Source: a bacterium (GTDB lineage Bacteria > Vulcanimicrobiota > JABDET01). Taken from it: DNA of 59,516 nucleotides. The DNA lies in the NCBI GenBank assembly GCA_021817145.1, contig JAKAVV010000017.1, positions 1-59,516 on the forward strand. The letters run 5' to 3'. Shown here in pieces: positions 1 through 7,708 of this stretch. Under the pieces are notes generated by a model, which saw nothing but the letters and a program-made list of their open reading frames with translations, had not been told where the DNA came from and did not search any database. The position numbers and the translations under genes were made by a program. Numbering within the stretch: position 1 is the stretch's first letter; every line of letters starts with the position of its first letter.

Positions 1-2
1 CA

Positions 3-635
3 GGAAACTTAAAGCTTCCCCCTTTCCATTTTTCTTTAAACACTCTTTTCTCTCAAGCTCAAACCCATCCTGAAATCAAAGCCGCCCAAATGGCTGTTCA
101 AAAAGCCATGACTCAAGTTTCTTTAACTCGAACCCAATATAACCCTTCCCCCAGCTTCTTCTATAATTATGATTTAACCCTCACCCCTGAATGGGAAGTA
201 GGACTCAATCTCCAATTTCCTGTTTTCGATTTCGGCTCCATTAAAAATCAAGTCATTTCACAAGAAAAAGCGGTAATTCGAAATCGCCAAGTTTTACGGC
301 AGACCAGGCTCACCCTTTTCTCAACCATTCAATCCGCTCTTAAAGCGTATCAAGCGGATTACCGCAATGCTTTAACGTACAGTCAGGATGTGCTTAAACC
401 CTCCCTTAAACTCATGAAAATGACTGAGTTCGGATACAAAAAAGGGGCTCTTCCCTATCTCCTGGTTTTACAGGCGCAGCAAACTTTAAGCAGAGCCAGA
501 TTCCACTATATTTCCCTTCTGCTTCAAGGACACCAAGATTTAGACCTTCTGGAAGCAAGCGCTGGAAAAACCCTTGCAAAAAATCCTGATGTGAAAAAAA
601 ATCATGCGGATAGAAAAAATTATGTTAAGAGGTGA
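3..635 (+). CDS. TolC-like outer membrane efflux protein, 3' part (cut by window start)
   Basis: The reading frame is open from the first bases of the window, so the gene starts upstream. The internal ATG at 90 is not the real start, because the codons before it already read like the family (a run HPEIKAAQ just ahead of it). What remains is one structural repeat of the OEP/TolC family: long amphipathic helices, a beta-strand segment around FPVFDFGSI, and the late motif of the type GALPYLLVLQAQQTL. It would form the outer-membrane/periplasmic tunnel of a tripartite pump. It lies 6 nt before the adaptor gene and shares its orientation, so these three genes form one operon. The tail (KKNHADRKNYVKR) is basic and not diagnostic. 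Confidence 0.85.
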   Translation, partial: GNLKLPPFHFSLNTLFSQAQTHPEIKAAQMAVQKAMTQVSLTRTQYNPSPSFFYNYDLTLTPEWEVGLNLQFPVFDFGSIKNQVISQEKAVIRNRQVLRQTRLTLFSTIQSALKAYQADYRNALTYSQDVLKPSLKLMKMTEFGYKKGALPYLLVLQAQQTLSRARFHYISLLLQGHQDLDLLEASAGKTLAKNPDVKKNHADRKNYVKR

Positions 636-641
636 GATATT

Positions 642-1853
642 ATGAATTATAAAAAAATAACTGCTCTTCTTTTCCTGTTCTCTGCCTTCATGATAACTGA
701 ACCTGGTCTCGCCCAAAAACGGGGAATCCCAACAGATGTTTTTACAACCGGAATCTCAATTTCTCCTGCCATCCAAAAAAGTTTAAACATCAAAACCGCC
801 CCTGCCAGAGTCAGGGTATGGCGCCACACCCTGAATTTCCCGGGAACCATTGTTCCTGTTCCAGGACAGGTTCATGATATGTTCTCACCAGTCACTGGAA
901 TTGTGGGCGATTCCCATCTCCCAACTGTTGGAGAAAGGGTTAGAAAAGGTCAGCTGCTAACTGTGATTCGACAGACCTTAACCTCCCCTGAACAGCTGTC
1001 TGACAGCTTAAAAGCATTAAGTTTTGAAGAAGGGAAAATAGCGGCTTTTGAAGCCCTGGCAAAAAACAAAACCACCCTTCAACTAAGACAAGAACAGCTC
1101 AAACGAGCAAAAGCCCTTTACCAGGACGGAGTGATCGCTTTAAAAGACCTGGAGATGAAAGAAGCGGAGTACAAAGATGCCTTATTAGCTTATCAAACAG
1201 CGCAGTACCAGGTTTATCTCTATAAACATTTTTCATTAAAGAAAAAAAACAATTTGGCGTATCGGGATTTTTCCATTATCTCCCCGATTTCAGGAGTCGT
1301 TCAAAAAGCGGACTTAACTCCTGGTGAACTGGTCAGCCCCACTAAAATTTTATTTGTGTTAGTCAATCTCTCCAAAGTCTGGGTTAAAGTTCATGTGTAT
1401 GAAAATGAAATCTCAAGAGTAAAGCAAGGGGATCTATCCTGGATTCAGCCTTTATCTTATCCCGGAAAATCATTTCAAGGAAAAGTCGCCATTATTGGAC
1501 CTGCCCTTGATCCTGTGAATCGAACCCTTCCTGTGTTTGTTCAATTATATAACCCGGGATGGATTTTAAAAAGCGGAATGCTGGTTTCAGTTCGGATTCT
1601 GGATGCCTCAGGGAAAGCTCTGCTTATCCCCTCATCCTGCATCTTAAAAAAGAATGGAAAAAATTATGTCTTTATAAAAAAAAGAAATTCTTTTTATCGG
1701 AGACAGATCTGGATTCAAAAAGCCTCTGGTGGAGTGGTTCGAGTGGTAAAAGGGGTTAAACCAGGGGAAGAAGTGGTCTCCCGCGGGATTTATCTTCTAG
1801 AATCCCAGTACGACCATGAAAAACATTCAATAAGAGCAGGCCATGTTAGATAA
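642..1853 (+). CDS. RND efflux periplasmic adaptor (HlyD/CusB-type membrane fusion protein)
   Basis: The protein has 403 residues. An N-terminal hydrophobic signal (about residues 5-24, ending GLAQ) suggests export to the periplasm. A barrel-sandwich/lipoyl half follows with the segment VTGIVGDSHLPTVGERVRKGQLL, then a coiled-coil hairpin (about 110-190), the second lipoyl half (SPISGVVQKADLTPGELV) and a C-terminal beta-barrel and membrane-proximal part (LIPSSCILKKNGKNYVFI, GVKPGEEVVSRGIYLL). This order is standard for adaptors that bridge an inner-membrane RND pump and a TolC-like channel. No histidine- or methionine-rich metal-binding head is visible, so substrate cannot be read from it. It overlaps the pump gene by 11 nt, which suggests translational coupling. 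Confidence 0.88.
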   Translation: MNYKKITALLFLFSAFMITEPGLAQKRGIPTDVFTTGISISPAIQKSLNIKTAPARVRVWRHTLNFPGTIVPVPGQVHDMFSPVTGIVGDSHLPTVGERVRKGQLLTVIRQTLTSPEQLSDSLKALSFEEGKIAAFEALAKNKTTLQLRQEQLKRAKALYQDGVIALKDLEMKEAEYKDALLAYQTAQYQVYLYKHFSLKKKNNLAYRDFSIISPISGVVQKADLTPGELVSPTKILFVLVNLSKVWVKVHVYENEISRVKQGDLSWIQPLSYPGKSFQGKVAIIGPALDPVNRTLPVFVQLYNPGWILKSGMLVSVRILDASGKALLIPSSCILKKNGKNYVFIKKRNSFYRRQIWIQKASGGVVRVVKGVKPGEEVVSRGIYLLESQYDHEKHSIRAGHVR

Positions 1854-4800
1854 GATCATCCATTTTTCTCTGAAGCAGAGACTGCTGGTTTTAACCTCTG
1901 TCGTTTTTCTTCTGGCTTATGGTTTCTGGGTAATCCCGAAAATGCCGATTGATGTGTTTCCACCTTTAGGAAAACCAGTGGTTACTATTTTAACCAATGC
2001 TCCGGGGTATGCTGCTCTTGAGGTGGAAAAATTAATTACCCTCCCTATTGAGAGTTCTATGACAGGAGCTCCAGGAGCAGCCATTGTTCGTTCTATCTCA
2101 AAACAAGGGCTTTCTCAAGTCATTGTTCAGTTTAACTGGGGCACAAACATTTATATTGATCGAGAAGTGGTGACTGAAAAACTGCAAACGATCCAGAGTG
2201 AACTCCCTCCAGGCGCTGTGCCGCAGCTAACCCCTATTAGTTCAGTTTTTGGGGTTATCATGATTCTATCTGTTCACTCTAAAACAGGTTTAACCAGTCC
2301 AATGGAACTTCGAACACTTTCCACATGGGTGATCAAAAGAAGACTGATGACGATTCCTGGAATTGCAAGTATTCCTGTTTTAGGGGGGGATGTGAAACAG
2401 TATCAAGTTTTAGTCAATCCGCGCCTCCTCAAATTTTATCATGTTAGTCTGGCTCAAGTCGCTAGAGCAGCTAAAAATACGAACGAAAATTCATCAGGAG
2501 GATTTCTGCAGAGTTCAGATCGCCAGTTTCTCATCCAAAACATTGGGAGAACAGACAAAATTTCCAGCATAAAAAAAGGGGTTGTGACTTATCGAGACGG
2601 AGTTCCCATTGAAATCCGAGATGTGGCAAAAGTTGCCATAGGCCCAAAATTGATCAAAATAGGGGCGGGAATGTTTGCGCAAGATTCTCCTCCTTCTCAT
2701 TCTATTTCTCCCTCTCGGGCTGTTGAACTAATTATTGTTCGTCAGCCAGGAATCAATACCGTTAGACTTGCCCATAAAATTAAAAAAGAGCTGAAAAGCA
2801 TTCAAGCTTCTCTCCCTTCCGATGTTGCGGTCACTCCGGTTTATAATCAAAGCAGGTTCATTAAAATGGCGATCAAAAATGTGAAGCAGGCAGTCATTGA
2901 AGGAGGGGTTATTATCCTGGCAGTTGTGGCCCTTTTTCTTTTCAACGTTCAAGCTACACTCATTGTTTTTATGGCGATTCCGATCAGTTTTATCACAGCC
3001 CTTCTGATCCTTAACCATGAAGGGATCACAATTAATACCATGACTCTTGGAGGGCTAGCCATTGTGATTGGGATCGTGATTGATGATGCCATCATCAATG
3101 TTGAAAACATTTTTAGAAGGCTTCGGGAAAATCATCATTCAGAGAGCCCGAAGCCGGTTTTTGATGTGGTTTATGAAGCTTCTAAAGAAGTCCAGAACTC
3201 GATTATTTATGCCACATTTGTGATTGCTCTTGTTTTTATTCCCTTATTTTTCCTCCCAGGAATGAGTGGAAGACTTTTTGTGCCTTTATCCTTAACCTAC
3301 ATCATCAGCCTTCTGGCTTCCTTGATTGTAAGCCTTACCATTAGCCCTATTTTGTCTTATTATTTGCTGCCAAAAGCAAAAGCGGTTTTAACAGAAAAAG
3401 AACCTTTTTTCTCGTTCTGGCTTAAGAATCAGTATGAAAAACTGCTCAAAAAAGTTTTGTCTTTCCCATGGCCTGTTTTAGGTTTGACTTTTATCTGTTT
3501 TCTTGCGGCGGCTTTTTATTTCCCTTTTATCGGAAAAGAGTATCTCCCAAAATTTAATGAAGGGGCTATTTTAGTGCATATCCATGCAGGTCCTTTAACT
3601 TCTGTCCCTGAAATGGAACGAATTGTGGCTTTTGCTGAAAAAACTCTTCTTGAAAATCTGCCTGAAATTAAAAAAGTTGGATCCAAAATCGGGAGAGCTA
3701 AAGTCATGACTGTTGATCCCATTTATCATGCTGAATTAGACGCAGAACTTTATCCATCAGGGAGAACCCTCGGGGAAATTAAACGGGAAATTCGGGAAAA
3801 GCTCTCGGTTATTCCAGGAGTTTCTATTATTCTTGGACAGAGAATTTTCGAACAGATGAATAATATCTTAACAGGAACAAGAGGGCAGATTGTGGTCAAA
3901 CTTTTTGGCCATAAACTGTCTGTTTTGAGGAAGATCGGGAGGAAAATCTATCAAGTTGTTAAACAGGTTCACGGAACCAAAGATGCGTATATTGAACCAC
4001 AAGTTCTTGTTCCTGAGTTATGGATTAAAGTCAAACGGAAGACTGCGGCCAGATTTGGATTAACTCCTGCTCAGATCAATAACACTTTGCAATTGGCTTT
4101 AAGAGGGGACGTGGTATCCCGAATTTTAAAGGGATCCAGAACTTTCGGATTGTTTGTCGGATATGCTGAACCTTATAGAAACAGCTTGCATGCGATTAGA
4201 AACACACTGATTCCTCTGCCAGGGGGAAGCGAAATTCCGGTAAAAACAGTTGCCTCTATTCATTTTGTGGAAAATCCGAATCTGATTTTTCATGATGATG
4301 TGCAGAGGAGAATTGCCATTTCTTGCAATTCAGGAAACGGGGTGGCTCCAAGCGCAGTGGTCTCCGGAGTCAAAAAAGCGATTGCCGAGAAAGTAAAGAT
4401 CCCAAAAGGATATTATTTGAAGTACGAAGGACAATTTAAAGAACAGCAAAAAGCTTCGAGGTTAATCTTGTTTTTTAGTTTTATTGTCCTGATCGCGATT
4501 TTTGTCATTTTAGTCAGCCATTTCAAATTGTCTCGATTTGCTCTTCAGATCATGGTCAATATTCCGCTAGCTCTTATTGGAGGGGTTGCCGCGATCATCA
4601 TTTCGGGAATACGAATCCATGCCGGGCATTTTTCTTTACATCCCATTATGTCAATCTCCAGTTTATTAGGGTTTATTACAGTAGGAGGGATTGTAACCAG
4701 AAATGGAATCATGATGATCTCCCATTACCTGCATTTAATGAAAGAAGAAGGGGAATCGTTTAATTTAAACCTGATCATCAGAGGGGCAAAAGAAAGATTA

Positions 4801-4998
4801 ATCCCGATCTTAATGACTGCTCTTGCAGCAGCCTTCGGGGTGCTGCCATTTGCCATTGCCAGAGGTCAGATCGGGAAAGAAATTTTGCAGCCCATGTGTG
4901 TCGTGATTTTAGGGGGGATTATCAGCGCCACTTTTTTAAATCTTATGGTAACCCCTGTTCTCTTCTGGTTTTTCGGGAGAAAAGCGGAAGAAGTATGA
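1843..4998 (+). CDS. Heavy-metal-type RND efflux pump (CzcA/CusA superfamily)
   Basis: With 1051 residues this is a full-length inner-membrane proton antiporter with the usual two halves of one plus five helices and two large periplasmic loops. It opens with a first helix and the segment IDVFPPLGKPVVTI. The fourth membrane helix carries an acidic pair and Glu in GIVIDDAIINVENI, which is the pattern of heavy-metal-efflux (HME) pumps rather than of drug pumps. The DDAI..VEN form is closer to HME subgroups of unproven substrate than to CusA (copper) or CzcA (Co/Zn/Cd), so I do not assign a metal. Where many relatives have GRAE, this protein has GRAK (about residue 620). It is the last gene of the operon; only 42 nt separate it from the convergent toxin gene. 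Confidence 0.87.
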   Translation: MLDKIIHFSLKQRLLVLTSVVFLLAYGFWVIPKMPIDVFPPLGKPVVTILTNAPGYAALEVEKLITLPIESSMTGAPGAAIVRSISKQGLSQVIVQFNWGTNIYIDREVVTEKLQTIQSELPPGAVPQLTPISSVFGVIMILSVHSKTGLTSPMELRTLSTWVIKRRLMTIPGIASIPVLGGDVKQYQVLVNPRLLKFYHVSLAQVARAAKNTNENSSGGFLQSSDRQFLIQNIGRTDKISSIKKGVVTYRDGVPIEIRDVAKVAIGPKLIKIGAGMFAQDSPPSHSISPSRAVELIIVRQPGINTVRLAHKIKKELKSIQASLPSDVAVTPVYNQSRFIKMAIKNVKQAVIEGGVIILAVVALFLFNVQATLIVFMAIPISFITALLILNHEGITINTMTLGGLAIVIGIVIDDAIINVENIFRRLRENHHSESPKPVFDVVYEASKEVQNSIIYATFVIALVFIPLFFLPGMSGRLFVPLSLTYIISLLASLIVSLTISPILSYYLLPKAKAVLTEKEPFFSFWLKNQYEKLLKKVLSFPWPVLGLTFICFLAAAFYFPFIGKEYLPKFNEGAILVHIHAGPLTSVPEMERIVAFAEKTLLENLPEIKKVGSKIGRAKVMTVDPIYHAELDAELYPSGRTLGEIKREIREKLSVIPGVSIILGQRIFEQMNNILTGTRGQIVVKLFGHKLSVLRKIGRKIYQVVKQVHGTKDAYIEPQVLVPELWIKVKRKTAARFGLTPAQINNTLQLALRGDVVSRILKGSRTFGLFVGYAEPYRNSLHAIRNTLIPLPGGSEIPVKTVASIHFVENPNLIFHDDVQRRIAISCNSGNGVAPSAVVSGVKKAIAEKVKIPKGYYLKYEGQFKEQQKASRLILFFSFIVLIAIFVILVSHFKLSRFALQIMVNIPLALIGGVAAIIISGIRIHAGHFSLHPIMSISSLLGFITVGGIVTRNGIMMISHYLHLMKEEGESFNLNLIIRGAKERLIPILMTALAAAFGVLPFAIARGQIGKEILQPMCVVILGGIISATFLNLMVTPVLFWFFGRKAEEV

Positions 4999-5040
4999 TA
5001 GGTATTCAAAGGAGATGCAGGAAGCGACAGCGATTACGAT

Positions 5041-5328
5041 CTATGGCGAGTTTAAACATTCATCATGAATTCCACAGTTTCTTAAAACAACAACTTCTCT
5101 TGTTTCTCCATATTCCCATGTTAGACGATATTTTTTATCAATGTAAGCCTCAAAAACATCTTTCTGAAAATCCCCTTGCGCGCCTTTAATTTTATGAGTC
5201 TTTAAGGAAGGATGCCTGGGGTTTTCTTCAAGCAACTTTAAACACTTATCAAGTTTATTATCAATTTCTTTGGGGAGTTCTAAAACAGCTTCAATAAACC
5301 TTTCTGAGCGTGAAAGCTTGTATTTCAC
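5041..5328 (-). CDS. RelE/ParE-superfamily toxin
   Basis: This 95-residue basic protein has the RelE fold signature: an N-terminal strand and helix pair, a central KGAQGDFQ..FEAYIDKKYRL segment and the C-terminal strand VVVLRNCGIHDEC. RelE-type toxins are mRNA endonucleases acting on the ribosome, while ParE-type members act on gyrase; the sequence alone does not separate the two. The start is a GTG at 5328 whose GTGA overlaps the antitoxin stop codon by 4 nt, so the toxin is translationally coupled behind the antitoxin. Order antitoxin-toxin, small size and shared promoter all support a type II module. Confidence 0.75.
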   Translation of the reverse strand: MKYKLSRSERFIEAVLELPKEIDNKLDKCLKLLEENPRHPSLKTHKIKGAQGDFQKDVFEAYIDKKYRLTWEYGETREVVVLRNCGIHDECLNSP

Positions 5329-5600
5329 TTCAATTTTCGGCGTTTCCTGATCTCAGACATGATCTCGTCTGCTGTTCCAGAACGCAAGCGATTCGCTTTA
5401 ATATCTTCACTTGCTTTTCGTTCCCCTTCCTGCCATTTTGCAGACCAGAACCATGCCTGATCTGCAGGGATTTCTGCCAGTGGAGTTAACACAATTCGCC
5501 CCCGTTCGTCTTTTTCAACATCGAATCTTTCAATTCCCGATGGGACCATTTCAAGCGGCAGTGTAATTCGATTTTTATCTCTTAAAGTAATTTTTGGCAT
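5325..5600 (-). CDS. AbrB/MazE-like antitoxin
   Basis: This 91-residue protein begins with a swapped-hairpin (SpoVT/AbrB-type) DNA-binding segment, KITLRDKNRITLPLEM, followed by a strand and an acidic, flexible C-terminal half that would wrap the toxin. It is preceded by a good ribosome-binding site (AAGGAGAGG, about 5 nt before ATG) and a near-consensus promoter. A perfect 8-bp inverted repeat overlaps that promoter, so autorepression by the antitoxin or the complex is the expected regulation. An AbrB-fold antitoxin with a RelE-fold toxin is a hybrid pairing that does occur in nature but is less common than RelB-RelE or MazE-MazF. Confidence 0.72.
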   Translation of the reverse strand: MPKITLRDKNRITLPLEMVPSGIERFDVEKDERGRIVLTPLAEIPADQAWFWSAKWQEGERKASEDIKANRLRSGTADEIMSEIRKRRKLK

Positions 5601-5620
5601 CTAACCTCTCCTTAATTTTA

Positions 5621-5649
5621 AGTATATCCTATTTTCCCATTTTTGTCAA
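5621..5649 (-). promoter_or_regulatory. Sigma-70-type promoter of the toxin-antitoxin operon
   Basis: Read on the minus strand, TTGACA (5649-5644) and TATACT (5626-5621) are separated by exactly 17 nt and lie just upstream of the antitoxin ribosome-binding site. This is among the best promoter matches in the window. Confidence 0.85.
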
Positions 5650-5658
5650 TTGGGAAAA
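5632..5658. promoter_or_regulatory. Inverted repeat overlapping the -35 box (candidate operator)
   Basis: TTTTCCCA (5632-5639) and TGGGAAAA (5651-5658) are perfect 8-bp inverted arms with an 11-nt spacer. They bracket the -35 element, so a bound dimer would block polymerase. The natural candidate ligand is the AbrB-type antitoxin encoded directly downstream. Confidence 0.6.
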
Positions 5659-5816
5659 GTTACATTTTACACCCCATCAACAAAATTTATAAGCTAAGCG
5701 CTTGACCCCGCAGCTGACGAATGAAAATGTTTACTTTTTGTTTACTTTTCAAGCAATTTTTGAAATTGATTTCCTGCTGACTGGATGTTATGCTAATAAC
5801 AGCGAGGAAAAATTTA

Positions 5817-6593
5817 ATGAGTGGAATTCTCTGTGAATCAAATGCAAAACTGTTTTTCGAAAAAACACAAATTCAAAAAGCCGCAAACGCTTTTTTTAAA
5901 GTTTATTCTGATAAAAATCTTAAAAAAGAGGTTTTAGCGGAGATCTCGCAGTTAACTCCTGAGAATGAACTGACTCAAAGAGCAAAACTTTGCAATTTAA
6001 TCTCTCCTCTTGTAGATACAGCAGCCGGTTCTTCTGCCAGCCCAGAACTCCGTGACAAAGCATTTCGCTTAAACAACCTGCTTGGAATGAAATCAGCCCA
6101 GGGGCATCAATCAACTCCTTCTCCTTCCGACATCGGAAATTTTCAAAAAGTCTCCCGATACCTTTATAGAGGGGGCCAGCCAACAAAGCAGGGATTTGAC
6201 TGGCTTGTCAATCATGGAGTTAAAACTGTTGTCAGTTTAAGGGGGGAAGATCCTTCTGACTTAGAAGTAAATGCCTGGCCAAAGGTTAAAAAAGTATCCT
6301 TTTCCATTAAAGATGAAACAGCTCCAGAGCTTTCTCAAGCCAAAAAATTTGTAGAGATCATGAATGATCCTGAAAAAACCCCTGTTTATGTGCACTGCAA
6401 AGCAGGGGTTGGGAGAACAGGGGTTATGGTTGCTTGTTACCGGATCTCTCATGGATGGTCTGCTGAAAAAGCGCTCAAAGAAGCGGGGAAATTTAGATTT
6501 AACGGGGCGCTGTGCGATGAACAGCAAGCATTTGTCAAAAAATTTGAGCAGTACTGGAAAAGCAAAAAAATAGAGGCTCAATCATCCAATTGA
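5817..6593 (+). CDS. Dual-specificity/tyrosine phosphatase-like protein with extra N-terminal domain
   Basis: The C-terminal half holds the cysteine phosphatase signature HCKAGVGRTG (Cys194, Arg200 from the chosen start) and an upstream Asp in DETAP (about 166) that could be the general acid. The segment YLYRGGQPTKQGFDWL resembles bacterial DSP-like phosphatases. The first about 105 residues are helical and match no family I know. I start at ATG 5817 because GAGGA lies 8 nt before it. The in-frame ATG at 5790 falls inside the apparent -10 element (TATGCT, 5789-5794) and would probably not be transcribed. No signal peptide or membrane segment is seen, so it should be cytoplasmic. It is monocistronic and convergent with pilT. 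Substrate unknown (phosphoprotein, phosphoinositide or nucleotide). Confidence 0.75.
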   Translation: MSGILCESNAKLFFEKTQIQKAANAFFKVYSDKNLKKEVLAEISQLTPENELTQRAKLCNLISPLVDTAAGSSASPELRDKAFRLNNLLGMKSAQGHQSTPSPSDIGNFQKVSRYLYRGGQPTKQGFDWLVNHGVKTVVSLRGEDPSDLEVNAWPKVKKVSFSIKDETAPELSQAKKFVEIMNDPEKTPVYVHCKAGVGRTGVMVACYRISHGWSAEKALKEAGKFRFNGALCDEQQAFVKKFEQYWKSKKIEAQSSN

Positions 6594-6622
6594 AAATCTG
6601 ACGAATTGAAAGTCTGGCAGCT

Positions 6623-7690
6623 CTATCTTCCTAAAAGCTTCCTGAATTCATCCTGATTAGCCGCTTTTGCAAGAGCTTCTTCAAAAGTAACAATCTCTTT
6701 CTGGACCAAGCCTTTTAAAGACATGTCAAGACTCACCATTCCGAATTGTCCTCCAGTTTGAATCATGCTCTGCATCTGGGCAGTTTTCCCTTCTCGAATT
6801 AAGTTTCGAATCGCAGGGGTCGCCACCATGATCTCCATGGCGCAAATTCTTCCGCTTCCACTGGCCCTTGGCAGAAGAGTTTGCGAAATAACTCCTTCAA
6901 TAATCCCTGACAATTGAACTCTGACCTGCTGCTGCTGATAAGGAGGAAAAACATCAATAATTCGATCAATGGTCTGGGCTGCTCCTGTTGTATGAAGGGT
7001 TGCGAAAACAAGATGTCCTGTTTCTGCAGCCGTGATCGCTAATCCAATGGTTTCCAAATCCCTCATCTCGCCAACCAGAATGACATCCGGGTCCTGACGC
7101 AGAACATGTTTTAACGCATTCGGAAAAGCGAGTGTATCGGTTCCCAATTCTCTCTGTCGGATAATGCTTTTCTTGTTTCTATGCAGGAACTCAATCGGAT
7201 CCTCGATTGTAACAATATGAACCGCTTCATTCTCATTAATATAATCAATCATACCGGCAAGAGTCGTGGATTTGCCCGAACCGGTCGGACCTGTCACCAA
7301 AACAAGTCCTCTTGGCTTTTTGCAGAAAGATTCAAGGTTCGCAAACCCAAGTTCTTGGAGAGTCAGAGGTCTCTGAGGAATCGCTCTAAAAACAGCTCCC
7401 ATGGTCCCTCTTTGATACAAAGCATTCCCTCTGAATCGAGAAAGTCCAGGAACACTGTATGAAAAATCCAGTTCTTTCTGTTTTTCAAGTTCTTCTCTCT
7501 GCGAAAAATTCAAAATAGAATAAACCATTTCCTGAAGTTCCTGGTGAGATAATGGTTGAACATCTAAAGGAATCAGTTTCCCATCAATTCTCAAGGTTGG
7601 AGGGCTTCCAACCGCTAAATGCAGATCAGAAGCTGTTTTTTCAACCATTTTTTTAAGTAACTCGTCAATGCTTTTTAAAACTACTGCCAT
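6623..7690 (-). CDS. pilT: Type IV pilus retraction ATPase PilT
   Basis: The protein has 355 residues, the normal PilT length. It carries the N-terminal domain seen in PilT (ASDLHLAVGSPPTLRIDG), the Walker A motif GPTGSGKST (134-142), the Asp box around TIEDPIEF, the Walker B motif ILVGEMRD (204-211) and the His box TLHTTGAAQTIDRI. It powers pilus depolymerisation for twitching and DNA uptake. The ribosome site is strong (GAAGGAGG 7-8 nt before the ATG). It follows gltX after 18 nt on the same strand. No pilin or assembly genes lie in the window. The AIRNLIREGKTAQM motif of the C-terminal domain, needed for retraction in studied PilT, is present. Confidence 0.95.
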   Translation of the reverse strand: MAVVLKSIDELLKKMVEKTASDLHLAVGSPPTLRIDGKLIPLDVQPLSHQELQEMVYSILNFSQREELEKQKELDFSYSVPGLSRFRGNALYQRGTMGAVFRAIPQRPLTLQELGFANLESFCKKPRGLVLVTGPTGSGKSTTLAGMIDYINENEAVHIVTIEDPIEFLHRNKKSIIRQRELGTDTLAFPNALKHVLRQDPDVILVGEMRDLETIGLAITAAETGHLVFATLHTTGAAQTIDRIIDVFPPYQQQQVRVQLSGIIEGVISQTLLPRASGSGRICAMEIMVATPAIRNLIREGKTAQMQSMIQTGGQFGMVSLDMSLKGLVQKEIVTFEEALAKAANQDEFRKLLGR

Positions 7691-7708
7691 TTTTTTCTGC
7701 CTCCTTCG

